In this document: positions 6,549 through 12,598 of the stretch, in pieces
How the letters are laid out: every line of letters starts with the position of its first letter
Numbering within the stretch: position 1 is the stretch's first letter
Source of the DNA: Gallionella sp.
GTDB lineage: Bacteria; Pseudomonadota; Gammaproteobacteria; Burkholderiales; Gallionellaceae
Assembly: GCA_017880945.1 (NCBI GenBank)
Contig: JADGRM010000037.1
Location: 1-12,598, forward strand
DNA length: 12,598 nt
Direction: 5' to 3'
Translations under genes and position numbers: made by a program
Notes under the pieces: generated by a model
What the model saw: the letters and a program-made list of their open reading frames with translations, nothing else
Told to the model about the DNA's origin: nothing
Database searches by the model: none

Positions 6549-7661
6549 TCAGGCTTCCCGCATCATGATGCTGTATTGTATTTTCATCGTAATGACGGAA
6601 CCCGCGACTATCGATGCAAGCGCCAGGAAGGACCCGAGAGACAGGGTCGACACGCCGGTTATGCCCTGACCGATGGTGCAGCCCATGGCTGTGACACCGC
6701 CGAATCCCATCAGTGTGCCCCCGATGATGTGGTAGAACATGTCCTGCGCTGAGGAAAAAGCTTCCCAGCGGAAAGACTTGGTGAACAGGGCGTAGAGGAA
6801 AGAACCGATGCCGACGCCAAATATTGTGGCAACGCCAAAGGTGACGATGTTCGAGGCATCGGTCCAGTACGCCCAATATTCCAGGGTGTAGGCGGTGGGG
6901 GCGACAAAGGACATCGATTCTGCCAAGTGGGAATTGGTGCCCAAATAGGTCATTTCAAGCGTATCGGGGTTCTCGCCAAAGCCGAGATGCCCGGTAAGAT
7001 ACCAGCCGCCTATCACGAGCAGGCCGACGACCAGACCGGCCAGGTTGTTGTCGAGGCTTTTACGGAATGCCTTATCCTTGAAAACAAATATCAGGATGGC
7101 TAATCCGATCACGCAGGCAATCGCCAATTGGAGTGTGCTGGATGAAAGGCCGCCGATGCCGGACAACAGGGCGGGGAGGGTTTGGCCATGTTCGAACTGG
7201 ATGGTGACAGCGGGGGCTTGCAACACATTGACGCGGAATGCGCCAAGGAAACCTCTCAGCGTCACCAATGCGGCAAACCCCAGGTAAATGAACACGACAA
7301 CAGATCTCAGGTTGCCACCTCCGACGCGCACCAGCGTTCTGTTGGCGCAACCGGAGGCGAGCGTCATGCCGACGCCGAAGCACAGTCCTCCCACGATATA
7401 GGCAAGCCAGGGGAAGTTGTTGCCGGTATATAGGGTCTTGGACAGATCCAGATAACCAAAATAGGCGAGCACATTGGTGCCGATCATCGCCACCGCAATA
7501 GCGAGTAGCCAGGCGCGCATGCGCCCCCAGTGGCCCATATTGACGACATCCGAAACGGCACCCATGGTGCAGAAGTTGGTCTTGTTGGCGATGAACCCGA
7601 ATACGATGCCCAAACCGAATCCCCACCAGACTATCGTTTTGATCAGAACCGATGCATCCAT
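6549..7661 (-). CDS. YeeE/YedE-family sulfur-compound transporter (SoxT/TsuA-like)
   Basis: This 370-residue multi-pass membrane protein has two repeated halves. Family hallmarks are visible: G-F-I-A-N-K-T-N-F-C31-T-M-G-A near the start, A-S-G-C105-A-N-R in the first half and M-G-C328-T-I-G-Q-G near the end. In the characterised thiosulfate importer TsuA/YeeE, conserved pore cysteines relay thiosulfate through the membrane. C105 and C328 stand at comparable motifs here. Length fits the long two-domain YeeE form. Thiosulfate or sulfane-sulfur uptake is therefore likely, but the substrate cannot be read from the sequence. The ribosome site is GAGGT, about 8 bases upstream. It sits 94 bases after soxB. 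SoxT proteins of other sox clusters belong to the same family. Confidence 0.85.
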   Translation of the reverse strand: MDASVLIKTIVWWGFGLGIVFGFIANKTNFCTMGAVSDVVNMGHWGRMRAWLLAIAVAMIGTNVLAYFGYLDLSKTLYTGNNFPWLAYIVGGLCFGVGMTLASGCANRTLVRVGGGNLRSVVVFIYLGFAALVTLRGFLGAFRVNVLQAPAVTIQFEHGQTLPALLSGIGGLSSSTLQLAIACVIGLAILIFVFKDKAFRKSLDNNLAGLVVGLLVIGGWYLTGHLGFGENPDTLEMTYLGTNSHLAESMSFVAPTAYTLEYWAYWTDASNIVTFGVATIFGVGIGSFLYALFTKSFRWEAFSSAQDMFYHIIGGTLMGFGGVTAMGCTIGQGITGVSTLSLGSFLALASIVAGSVITMKIQYSIMMREA

Positions 7662-7700
7662 ATAGCGTCACCTCATAAAAATTATCGAGAGTTTCCGAAC

Positions 7701-7727
7701 AAAAAAAACTTATGCTCGCTGCATCAA
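7701..7727 (-). terminator. Weak terminator/attenuator-like element between soxB and yeeE
   Basis: On the transcribed (minus) strand, ATGC-AGCGA-GCAT (7724 down to 7712) is followed closely by eight T residues (7708-7701). The stem is short: 4 pairs, then a mismatch and two further weak pairs. A competing pairing of TGCAT (7739-7743) with ATGCA (7720-7724) uses the same bases and would block this stem. The layout could lower transcription into yeeE. The short stems make this tentative. Confidence 0.28.
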
Positions 7728-7755
7728 CTCAGCTGTGTATGCATCAACACCCGGT

Positions 7756-9471
7756 TCAAGCGATGCCCGCGTTGTCTTCCACGCCGATCAGTTTTGGCAG
7801 ATTGAGCTTGCGCGGAGCGATTACTTTTTTGTCCCGCAGGTAGCCTGCCACGACATCCCAAATCGGCTCGCCGGTCACGCCTTCGGACACCGGTGCCCAA
7901 CCCGCCACCTTGTATTTCTTGTTGGGATCGAGCGCCTTGCCATTAAGCATCATGTTGTTGATGCGCTTGCCGATGCTCTGCCGCAAATCGCAGGTATAAC
8001 TGATGCCACCGACGCGTACCATGTCCCCGCCTTGCTGCTTGTAGGGATCAGCATTGAACAGATTGTCGCAGACGTCTTCCATGATGGCCTTGATGGTTTC
8101 GCCGGTCATTTCGGTCAGCGTTGTTTGGGGATAGGTGATCGCGGTCTGGTCCATCACGTGCTCCAGGGTGATTGCTTCGCCCGGCAACAGCGAAGTGCCC
8201 CAGCGGAAACCTGGAGAAAATGCAGCGTCCGCACCCTTAACTTCCATCAGTGCATCCAGGATCAGTTGATCGAAAGTGCCGTTGAAGTTACCGCGGCGGT
8301 AAAGCGTGCCTTCTGTGACAGCAAGCTTTTCGGCCAGCTTGGCTTCATAGGGTGCGCGCACATTCTTGATCAAGGTTGTCATTTCCGCATCCGGCTCGAT
8401 CAGGTTGGCAAATACCGGCAGCAGCTTGTATTTGATGTCGGCGACCTTGCCACCCTTGACTTCGAAATCCATCACGCCGAGAAACTTGCCGTTGGAGCCG
8501 GCATTGGTCACCAGGGTTTGTCCTCCGGCATTCTTGACTATGATCGGTGCGGGTATGCCATCATGGGTATGGCCGCCCATGATGGCGTCGATACCGCTAA
8601 CCCGGCTCGCCATCTTCAAGTCCACATCCATGCCGTTGTGTGACAGCACCACAACCACTTGCGCACCCTTGGCCCGTGCTTCGTTGACGACCAGTTGCAT
8701 ATTGTCATCCTGGATGCCAAAGCTCCAGTCCGGAGTCATGTATCTCGGGTTGGCAATCGGCGTGTAGGGGAATGCCTGGCCGATGATCGCGACCGGAATG
8801 TCGTTAATGTGCTTGATCACGTAAGGCTGGAAAACCCGGTCACCGAAATCGTTGGTCTTGATATTCTGTGCAACGAAATCCACTTTACCCTTGAAGTCGT
8901 TGTCAACGACCTGTTTGACCCGCTCTGCACCCAGCGTAAACTCCCAGTGACCTGTCATCACATCGACGCCCAGCAGTTTGCCGGCGTCCACCATATCCTG
9001 CCCCTTGGTCCACAGTGCAGTGGCGGAGCCCTGCCATGTGTCCCCGCCGTCGAGCAGCAAAGCGCCGGGGCGGCTGGCGCGGATTTTCTTGATCAGAGTC
9101 GATAAATGAGCGAATCCACCCACTTTGCCGTAAGTGCGGGCGGCATTTTCAAAATCGAGGTAGGTGAATGCATGGGCCTCACGTGTTCCCGGCCGGATGC
9201 CGAATGCCTTGAGCAGCTTTTCACCAACAATATGTGGCGCCTTGTTCAGGCTTTGCCCCAAACCGATGTTGACATTGGGTTCCCGAAAGTAGATCGGCAG
9301 CAACTGGGCATGACAATCGGTGATATGCAGCAGGGAAACATTGCCAAAGGCAGGCAAATCGTAGAAGCCGCCTGTACTGTCTGCGGACAGCGCAGAGCGA
9401 CTGTTCAATGCAAAGCCTGAGGCTGCCGCCACCGCCAACATCTGCATAAATTCGCGACGGTTCATGGACAT
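7756..9471 (-). CDS. soxB: SoxB, periplasmic thiosulfohydrolase
   Basis: SoxB hydrolyses the cysteine S-thiosulfonate on SoxY and releases sulfate. This 571-residue protein has a Tat-type leader (N-R-R-E-F-M at 4-9, then a hydrophobic stretch). Its 5'-nucleotidase-like fold has metal ligands in LLHITDCHAQL (D52, H54), DGGDTWQGS (D144), GHWEF (H175), SHNGMD (H278) and GGHTHD (H301, H303). These are the dinuclear-manganese signatures of SoxB. Length is normal. Two ATGs lie at the start (codons 1 and 3); the first is chosen because AGGAG lies 7 bases before it. The gene follows soxA after 86 bases that contain a strong stem-loop. No truncation or frameshift is seen. Confidence 0.96.
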   Translation of the reverse strand: MSMNRREFMQMLAVAAASGFALNSRSALSADSTGGFYDLPAFGNVSLLHITDCHAQLLPIYFREPNVNIGLGQSLNKAPHIVGEKLLKAFGIRPGTREAHAFTYLDFENAARTYGKVGGFAHLSTLIKKIRASRPGALLLDGGDTWQGSATALWTKGQDMVDAGKLLGVDVMTGHWEFTLGAERVKQVVDNDFKGKVDFVAQNIKTNDFGDRVFQPYVIKHINDIPVAIIGQAFPYTPIANPRYMTPDWSFGIQDDNMQLVVNEARAKGAQVVVVLSHNGMDVDLKMASRVSGIDAIMGGHTHDGIPAPIIVKNAGGQTLVTNAGSNGKFLGVMDFEVKGGKVADIKYKLLPVFANLIEPDAEMTTLIKNVRAPYEAKLAEKLAVTEGTLYRRGNFNGTFDQLILDALMEVKGADAAFSPGFRWGTSLLPGEAITLEHVMDQTAITYPQTTLTEMTGETIKAIMEDVCDNLFNADPYKQQGGDMVRVGGISYTCDLRQSIGKRINNMMLNGKALDPNKKYKVAGWAPVSEGVTGEPIWDVVAGYLRDKKVIAPRKLNLPKLIGVEDNAGIA

Positions 9472-9510
9472 GGGGGCACTCCTGAAAGGGAATTTTGGCT
9501 ACGAGATATA

Positions 9511-9548
9511 AACGGATTAACCGGACGAAAAGTCCGTGTTAATCCGTT
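9511..9548 (-). other. Strong stem-loop between soxA and soxB
   Basis: AACGGATTAAC (9511-9521) is perfectly complementary to GTTAATCCGTT (9538-9548). Inside it CGGAC (9522-9526) pairs with GTCCG (9532-9536), with a single bulged base (9537) and the loop GAAAA. That gives 16 base pairs in 38 bases. On the minus-strand transcript it is followed by TATATCTCG, not a long T-tract, so a partial terminator, RNase-protecting hairpin or processing site is more likely than a full terminator. Confidence 0.65.
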
Positions 9549-9557
9549 GCACGGGTT

Positions 9558-10385
9558 TTACTTGCGGAACACCGGAGTCTGCATAGGCAGACCGTTGCTC
9601 ATATAAGTAAGGTAATATTCCAAGTTGTTGTATTCCTCACTGTCTGCTTTCTTCGGCGTAGCGCGTACGTTTTTTTCGCATTGCTTGAAACGGCCTTGCA
9701 GCGTAACGATGTCGGTGCCGCCGCGGAATTCAGGCCAGTGGGATGCCTGGCCGATCATCATCGAGAGTTGATCGCTGCGGATGAATTTTCCGGCATTGTC
9801 AATATGGCAGGTTGAACAGGCAAAATTCAGTTGGCCGTTCCGCGTAGCATAATATGTTTTGCCTTTTTCATAGGCAGCCAGCGCACCCTTGCCTTTCACT
9901 TTGACATTGACTTTCATGCCGTCCGACAGGCTTCTGGCGTAAGCGGTAAGCAAGCCCATTTCCGATTCGCCGTATTTCAGTTCTTCCTCGCCGTTCGCTT
10001 TCAGGCAAGCGTTGATGGCGTTCTCGAAAGTCACTACACGGTTAGAAGCATTATCGAAATAGGGATAGTTTCCGGCTACATTCTTTCCGCCATTTGGGAA
10101 GCAGGAGGAAAATTTCTTGCCGTTCTTGAACGGTGTTTCCCATGCTTTCTGGCCTTTGTCCAAATCGATGGAGTAGGATGGAAACGCCATAAAGTCATCG
10201 TACTGACTCTTGGCATCCGGATTCATGGCCAGTGCGCCATATATATAATTCTCGAACTTGATGTCAGGAAGGATCTGCTTGTAGTAATCGATCAAAGCGC
10301 TGCGGTCCTCTGCGGGACCTGCCTGAGCAACAATGCTGGTGCCGAGCAACAGTCCCGCCACTATGTATGTGAGATTCCGTTTCAT
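9558..10385 (-). CDS. soxA: SoxA, c-type cytochrome subunit of SoxXA (single-haem form)
   Basis: SoxA with SoxX oxidatively couples thiosulfate to the SoxY cysteine. This 275-residue protein has a signal peptide (about 1-22, ending VAQAG). It has one haem c motif, C190-S-T-C193-H194. C236 in R-F-K-Q-C-E-K is the expected cysteine (persulfide) axial ligand. The N-terminal haem site of di-haem SoxA is absent: the region holds only C95 (SSCFPNGGK) and C127, which probably form a disulfide, as in single-haem SoxA proteins. Length is typical. The ribosome site AGAGGAAAG lies shortly before the ATG. The gene is 56 bases after soxZ. Confidence 0.95.
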   Translation of the reverse strand: MKRNLTYIVAGLLLGTSIVAQAGPAEDRSALIDYYKQILPDIKFENYIYGALAMNPDAKSQYDDFMAFPSYSIDLDKGQKAWETPFKNGKKFSSCFPNGGKNVAGNYPYFDNASNRVVTFENAINACLKANGEEELKYGESEMGLLTAYARSLSDGMKVNVKVKGKGALAAYEKGKTYYATRNGQLNFACSTCHIDNAGKFIRSDQLSMMIGQASHWPEFRGGTDIVTLQGRFKQCEKNVRATPKKADSEEYNNLEYYLTYMSNGLPMQTPVFRK

Positions 10386-10441
10386 GTCGTACTTTCCTCT
10401 TGGTTGGAAGAATCAAATGTTGTCAAAGCCTTTAGCCTGAA

Positions 10442-10756
10442 TCAGGCAACAACCACTTCGCCATCAAACTTGGTGCCCAGATTGTCCACAGCGTTGACGC
10501 CGACTTTGTCGCCGGGCTTGGCACCCTTGATCCTGAAGCCGATAAAGGGGTTCTGCGCAATTCCTACACCCCACTGCGCATCCAGCACTGTCTTGCCATT
10601 CAATGTGGCAACGACCTGATTGATAAAATGTGCGGGTATCAGTTTGTCGGTTTTTGCATCCTTCATCAATCCGGTTTCCATTGGATGCTGGATCAGCACT
10701 TTCACGTCAACAACGTTCCCTTCCATCGTCGCGCGCATTTTCATTGCTTCAGCCAT
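10442..10756 (-). CDS. soxZ: SoxZ, partner of the thiosulfate carrier SoxY
   Basis: SoxZ forms the SoxYZ heterodimer, on which thiosulfate is carried during oxidation. This 104-residue protein has no signal peptide, as usual: SoxZ is co-exported with the Tat-directed SoxY. Typical features are VDVKVLIQHPMETGL near residues 16-30, IPAHFI at about 40-45, NPFIGFRIKGAKPGDKV in the middle and a C-terminal DNLG-x-K-x-D-G-E. It is an immunoglobulin-like beta fold. An AAAGGA ribosome site lies about 8 bases upstream. The TGA lies within a small palindrome, GCCTGAATCAGGC (10435-10447). Confidence 0.95.
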   Translation of the reverse strand: MAEAMKMRATMEGNVVDVKVLIQHPMETGLMKDAKTDKLIPAHFINQVVATLNGKTVLDAQWGVGIAQNPFIGFRIKGAKPGDKVGVNAVDNLGTKFDGEVVVA

Positions 10757-10822
10757 GTTCGTATCCTTTTCAAAATTGACAAATTAATAGATAAGGTGAA
10801 TTTTCAAATCGGTCAAACCGGA

Positions 10823-11293
10823 TCAACCGCCGCAACCGCCGATCGTAACCTTCACTTCACGGCTGCTGGTGTAATTCTTGCCGCCCGCCTTCACCGACAC
10901 CCGCACGATGGAAGTCTTGGCCATTTTGACACGCGTGGAGATGTACGGCTCGGCACCGTTTGAGAATGCAAAATCGGCAATCAGCGGGGCGGGGTTCTTT
11001 TCCACAAAAATGGCCATGGAGGTGGTTCCGGGAATATTGCTGGTGGCTGTAATCGGCACCACAGCGCCATTTTCCGCGATATCCGGCGCCTTGATCACGA
11101 TGTCGCTGCTCTCGGCGGCTCCGCTGTAGCCTGCATTTTTTATCGCTTCGGCCGGGTCCTTTGCAGTGAAGGCTAGGCTGTTCCACGCTGCGGCAAATAC
11201 TGCACCGGGTTTAAGCAAGCCTGCGGCGATCGCGACAGCAACCGTTCCGACGGCACCAGCGTTTTTCAGAAACGCTCTACGTAATTGATTCAT
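10823..11293 (-). CDS. soxY: SoxY, thiosulfate-carrying protein
   Basis: SoxY carries thiosulfate intermediates on a cysteine near its C-terminus. This 156-residue protein ends VTIGGCGG, the conserved swinging-arm motif, with C154 as the attachment residue. A Tat-type leader (L-R-R-A-F-L-K-N at 4-11 and a hydrophobic stretch to about residue 34) directs export together with SoxZ. The mature part has the usual beta-sandwich pattern, including AENGAVVPITATSNIPGTT. Length is normal. It is placed 27 bases after soxX and 66 bases before soxZ. Confidence 0.96.
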   Translation of the reverse strand: MNQLRRAFLKNAGAVGTVAVAIAAGLLKPGAVFAAAWNSLAFTAKDPAEAIKNAGYSGAAESSDIVIKAPDIAENGAVVPITATSNIPGTTSMAIFVEKNPAPLIADFAFSNGAEPYISTRVKMAKTSIVRVSVKAGGKNYTSSREVKVTIGGCGG

Positions 11294-11320
11294 CTCGCAC
11301 CTTTCAAATTTAAATCCAAC

Positions 11321-11683
11321 TTAAAGACCTTGTATGTAATCAGTAACCAGATCGATTTCCTGCTCGGTCAGTATCTTGTTCCTGCCAAAAGGCGGCATTG
11401 AGGAATTGGGGTTGGCCACGGTGGCGTCCCAAATCTGGGCGCGCAATTTGGCATGATCAGGATAGCGTTCCCTCATCTGCACAAGAGGCGGGCCAATATT
11501 GCCCGGTGACTCGGCCTTGGGTTCGCCGGGTATCGCATGACATGCGAGGCAATTACCCTTCTTGTTATCGAAAGACAAACTCCGGCCATCCGCTTGTTCA
11601 GTAACTCCTTCTGCCGCAAAACCCAGGCTTGCTATGCCCAGAGAGGCTATAAGGGAAAACAAAATAGTCGTTTTATTGCGCAT
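11321..11683 (-). CDS. soxX: SoxX, monohaem cytochrome c subunit of SoxXA
   Basis: SoxX accepts electrons from SoxA during thiosulfate conjugation and passes them to the electron-transport chain. This 120-residue protein has a signal peptide ending near residue 23 (GIASLGFAA). The haem motif is C45-L-A-C48-H49, and M96 in SSMPPFG is the expected distal ligand. N-I-G-P-P-L in the middle and TEQEIDLVTDYIQGL at the end are typical of small class I cytochromes in sox clusters. It is the first gene of the minus-strand run. An AGGGAGAG ribosome site precedes the ATG and overlaps a 12-base repeat also found 64 bases upstream. Confidence 0.95.
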   Translation of the reverse strand: MRNKTTILFSLIASLGIASLGFAAEGVTEQADGRSLSFDNKKGNCLACHAIPGEPKAESPGNIGPPLVQMRERYPDHAKLRAQIWDATVANPNSSMPPFGRNKILTEQEIDLVTDYIQGL

Positions 11684-11757
11684 TACAATCTCTCCCTCTT
11701 CATCAGAAATTCTCAGTTGATTAACCTTATTATATTTGTGCCATTATTACAATCTCT
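11682..11757 (-). repeat. Direct 12-base repeat at the soxX translation start and upstream
   Basis: ATTACAATCTCT (plus-strand reading) occurs at 11682-11693 and again at 11746-11757, offset by exactly 64 bases. On the transcribed strand the motif is AGAGATTGTAAT. The first copy covers the soxX ribosome-site edge and start codon. The second lies upstream of the TATAAT box and is followed by an ATG that opens only a four-codon frame. It could be a duplicated leader segment or a pair of binding sites. Confidence 0.5.
11729..11734 (-). promoter_or_regulatory. Putative -10 box (TATAAT) of the sox operon promoter
   Basis: The minus strand reads TATAAT at 11734-11729, a perfect sigma70 -10 hexamer in an AT-rich stretch. 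It would give a leader of about 35-40 bases before soxX. No good TTGACA-like box lies 16-18 bases upstream; the bases there (AGAGAT/GAGATT) are poor matches. This suggests that an activator helps. It is the only reasonable promoter seen for soxXYZAB and the genes beyond. Confidence 0.4.
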
Positions 11758-11800
11758 TTCTACGCATATCTTGGTTTGTTGTTCCGCGTACCTGGTTTCA

Positions 11801-12118
11801 TTACTGATTAATAGTCTGACTACACAACAAAATCCAGATTCGGGTATTTTGCTTTCATCAGATCAACGCACTTTCCATAAGGCGACATATCTGAGCAGCA
11901 AATATATGCACAGTCATTGACGATGATTTCCACCTTGTGCCGCCGATTAGACTGCCTGCAGTTTTCCAGTAGACTTTCAGTCTCATCCATTGCTTCTTGA
12001 GTCCGACGGGGTTGGAATTGCAGACCTGAACAATGAACTTGCCTGGCTTTCCGGCAATGTCGTTGTTTTGTATCGACTGAAAAAGGGTGGCCCGCAGGTA
12101 TGGGCGCTGCAATGCCAT
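11801..12118 (-). pseudogene. Frameshifted remnant of a DsrE-family-like gene
   Basis: Three minus-strand frames join into one DsrE/YchN-like protein. The first (from 12118, recognisable from about 12040) reads KFIVQVCNSNPVGLKKQ. The second, an open frame 11990-11820 (56 codons from an ATG), reads MDETESLLENCRQ, then KVEIIVNDCAYICC and LMKAKYPNLDFVV. The third, after the TAG at 11820-11822 and in another frame, reads CSQTINQ, ending at TAA 11801-11803. The order beta strand, amphipathic helix, VEIIV strand, helix, and LDFVV-C resembles DsrE-type sulfur-relay proteins, whose conserved cysteine follows the last strand. The frames break near 11991-11999 and near 11824. Sequencing error or a small functional 56-residue protein are alternatives. 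The first frame's N-terminal residues look unrelated. Confidence 0.42.
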
Positions 12119-12122
12119 TGCA
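12108..12122. promoter_or_regulatory. 15-base palindrome upstream of the DUF302 gene, candidate operator
   Basis: TGCAATG-C-CATTGCA is a perfect 7-base inverted repeat around one base, ending 33 bases before the DUF302 start codon. A second inverted repeat overlaps it: CATTG-CATTA-CAATG (12116-12130). Such symmetry fits a dimeric regulator site near the promoter. No convincing -35/-10 pair was found beside it, so the role is open. Confidence 0.35.
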
Positions 12123-12155
12123 TTACAATGATTTTTTATGCAGAAGGAGTCAACA

Positions 12156-12598
12156 ATGTTAAGAAATGCATTGGCAGCGGTTCTGCTGTTCGCGGGTTTA
12201 GTACATGGCGCCTTGGCGGCGGGCGATTACATGGCTGTTTTCACCAAAACAGGCAGCTTTGACGACGTCAGGGACGCGGTCGAGATGGCGATCACTGACC
12301 GCGGGATGGTAGTCAATAATGTTTCCCATGTGGGCGAGATGCTGGAGCGCACCGGCAAGGATTTGGGGGAGACCAGACATATCTTCCTCAAGGCCGAGGT
12401 ACTGGAGTTCTGCAGTGCCGTGGTGTCGCGCAAGATGATGGAGGCCGACCCGGACAACATCGTGTTTTGTCCCTACGCCATCTCTGTTTACGTGGTGCCG
12501 GAAAAGCCTGAAGAAGTCAGGGTGGCTTACCGCAAGCCTCAGGTAGTCGGCTCCCCAGCTTCGCAGAAGGCGCTCAAGGCGGTAGATGAACTTCTCTC
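12156..12598 (+). CDS. Exported DUF302-domain protein, 3' end cut by the window edge
   Basis: The frame is open from ATG 12156 to the window end, giving 147 complete codons and no stop. AAGGAG (12144-12149) lies 6 bases before the ATG. A signal peptide covers about residues 1-22 (LLFAGLVHGALAA). The DUF302 part runs from about residue 24 to 127: SFDDVRDAVEMAITDRGMVV, then VLEFCSAVVSRKMMEADPDN with C86, and IVFCPYAISVYVVPEKPEEV with C105. The paired F-C-S and F-C-P-Y motifs are typical of the family. The biochemical function of DUF302 is not established; periplasmic members are often seen beside sulfur or electron-transfer genes. It is divergent from the sox operon, which may imply shared control. 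Confidence 0.82.
   Translation, partial: MLRNALAAVLLFAGLVHGALAAGDYMAVFTKTGSFDDVRDAVEMAITDRGMVVNNVSHVGEMLERTGKDLGETRHIFLKAEVLEFCSAVVSRKMMEADPDNIVFCPYAISVYVVPEKPEEVRVAYRKPQVVGSPASQKALKAVDELL

Noticed and set aside
7735..8643. Long plus-strand open frame (302 codons) opposite soxB
   Set aside because: Antisense shadow of soxB: no family pattern, and the minus-strand frame carries all SoxB metal-binding motifs.
10435..10447. Palindrome GCCTGAATCAGGC at the soxZ stop as a terminator
   Set aside because: The stem has only five usable pairs, no T-tract follows, and soxA continues 56 bases later with its own good ribosome site.
11725..11750. TGGCAC on the minus strand near the sox promoter as a sigma54 -24 element
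   Set aside because: The matching -12 element (TTGC at the right spacing) is absent; AAATATAAT follows instead.
11990..12262. Plus-strand 90-codon frame before and across the DUF302 start
   Set aside because: It overlaps the better-supported DUF302 gene in another frame and the DsrE-like remnant on the other strand, and its translation resembles no family I know.
1..12598. CRISPR arrays, tRNA or rRNA genes, insertion-sequence ends and attachment sites
   Set aside because: I saw no regularly spaced repeats, no cloverleaf or rRNA-like sequence, no transposase frame and no terminal inverted repeats with target duplications.

Overview
The window looks like chromosomal DNA of a chemolithotrophic sulfur-oxidising proteobacterium. 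The gene set and the order soxXYZAB suggest a betaproteobacterium of the Sulfuricella/Sideroxydans/Thiobacillus kind. That placement is an inference from gene content and protein style, not from a marker gene.

Left part (1-3626, plus strand): the last codons of soeA, then soeB and soeC. Together these encode a cytoplasmic-facing, membrane-bound molybdenum sulfite dehydrogenase. A SulP-family anion transporter with a STAS domain follows. A 23-codon ORF bridges soeC and sulP: its ATG overlaps the soeC stop and its TGA overlaps the sulP start. Sulfite oxidation by SoeABC releases sulfate in the cytoplasm, so sulfate export by the SulP protein is an attractive inference.

Centre (3627-3831): a short gap between convergent units. 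It appears to hold two gene scraps fused by deletion: a possible N-terminus of a second SulP gene, and a possible C-terminus of a GlcG/HbpS-like (DUF336) gene.

Main part (3832-11683, minus strand): a nine-gene run read right to left, soxX-soxY-soxZ-soxA-soxB-yeeE/yedE-soxW-like-tolC-hlyD. SoxXA, SoxYZ and SoxB form the truncated periplasmic thiosulfate-oxidising system. No soxCD is present in the window. In organisms with this layout the sulfane sulfur is usually stored or passed to a cytoplasmic pathway that ends in sulfite, which fits a nearby SoeABC. The YeeE/YedE protein may import thiosulfate or another sulfur species. The thioredoxin-fold protein may keep Sox cysteines reduced. TolC and a short HlyD-type adaptor are translationally linked to it, but no inner-membrane pump is encoded beside them. 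Stem-loops between soxA/soxB, soxB/yeeE and yeeE/soxW suggest the run is processed or attenuated rather than expressed evenly.

Right part (11684-12598): an AT-rich sox promoter region with a perfect TATAAT and a duplicated 12-base sequence, then a decayed frameshifted DsrE-family-like gene on the minus strand. After a 15-base palindrome comes a divergent exported DUF302 gene that runs off the window edge.
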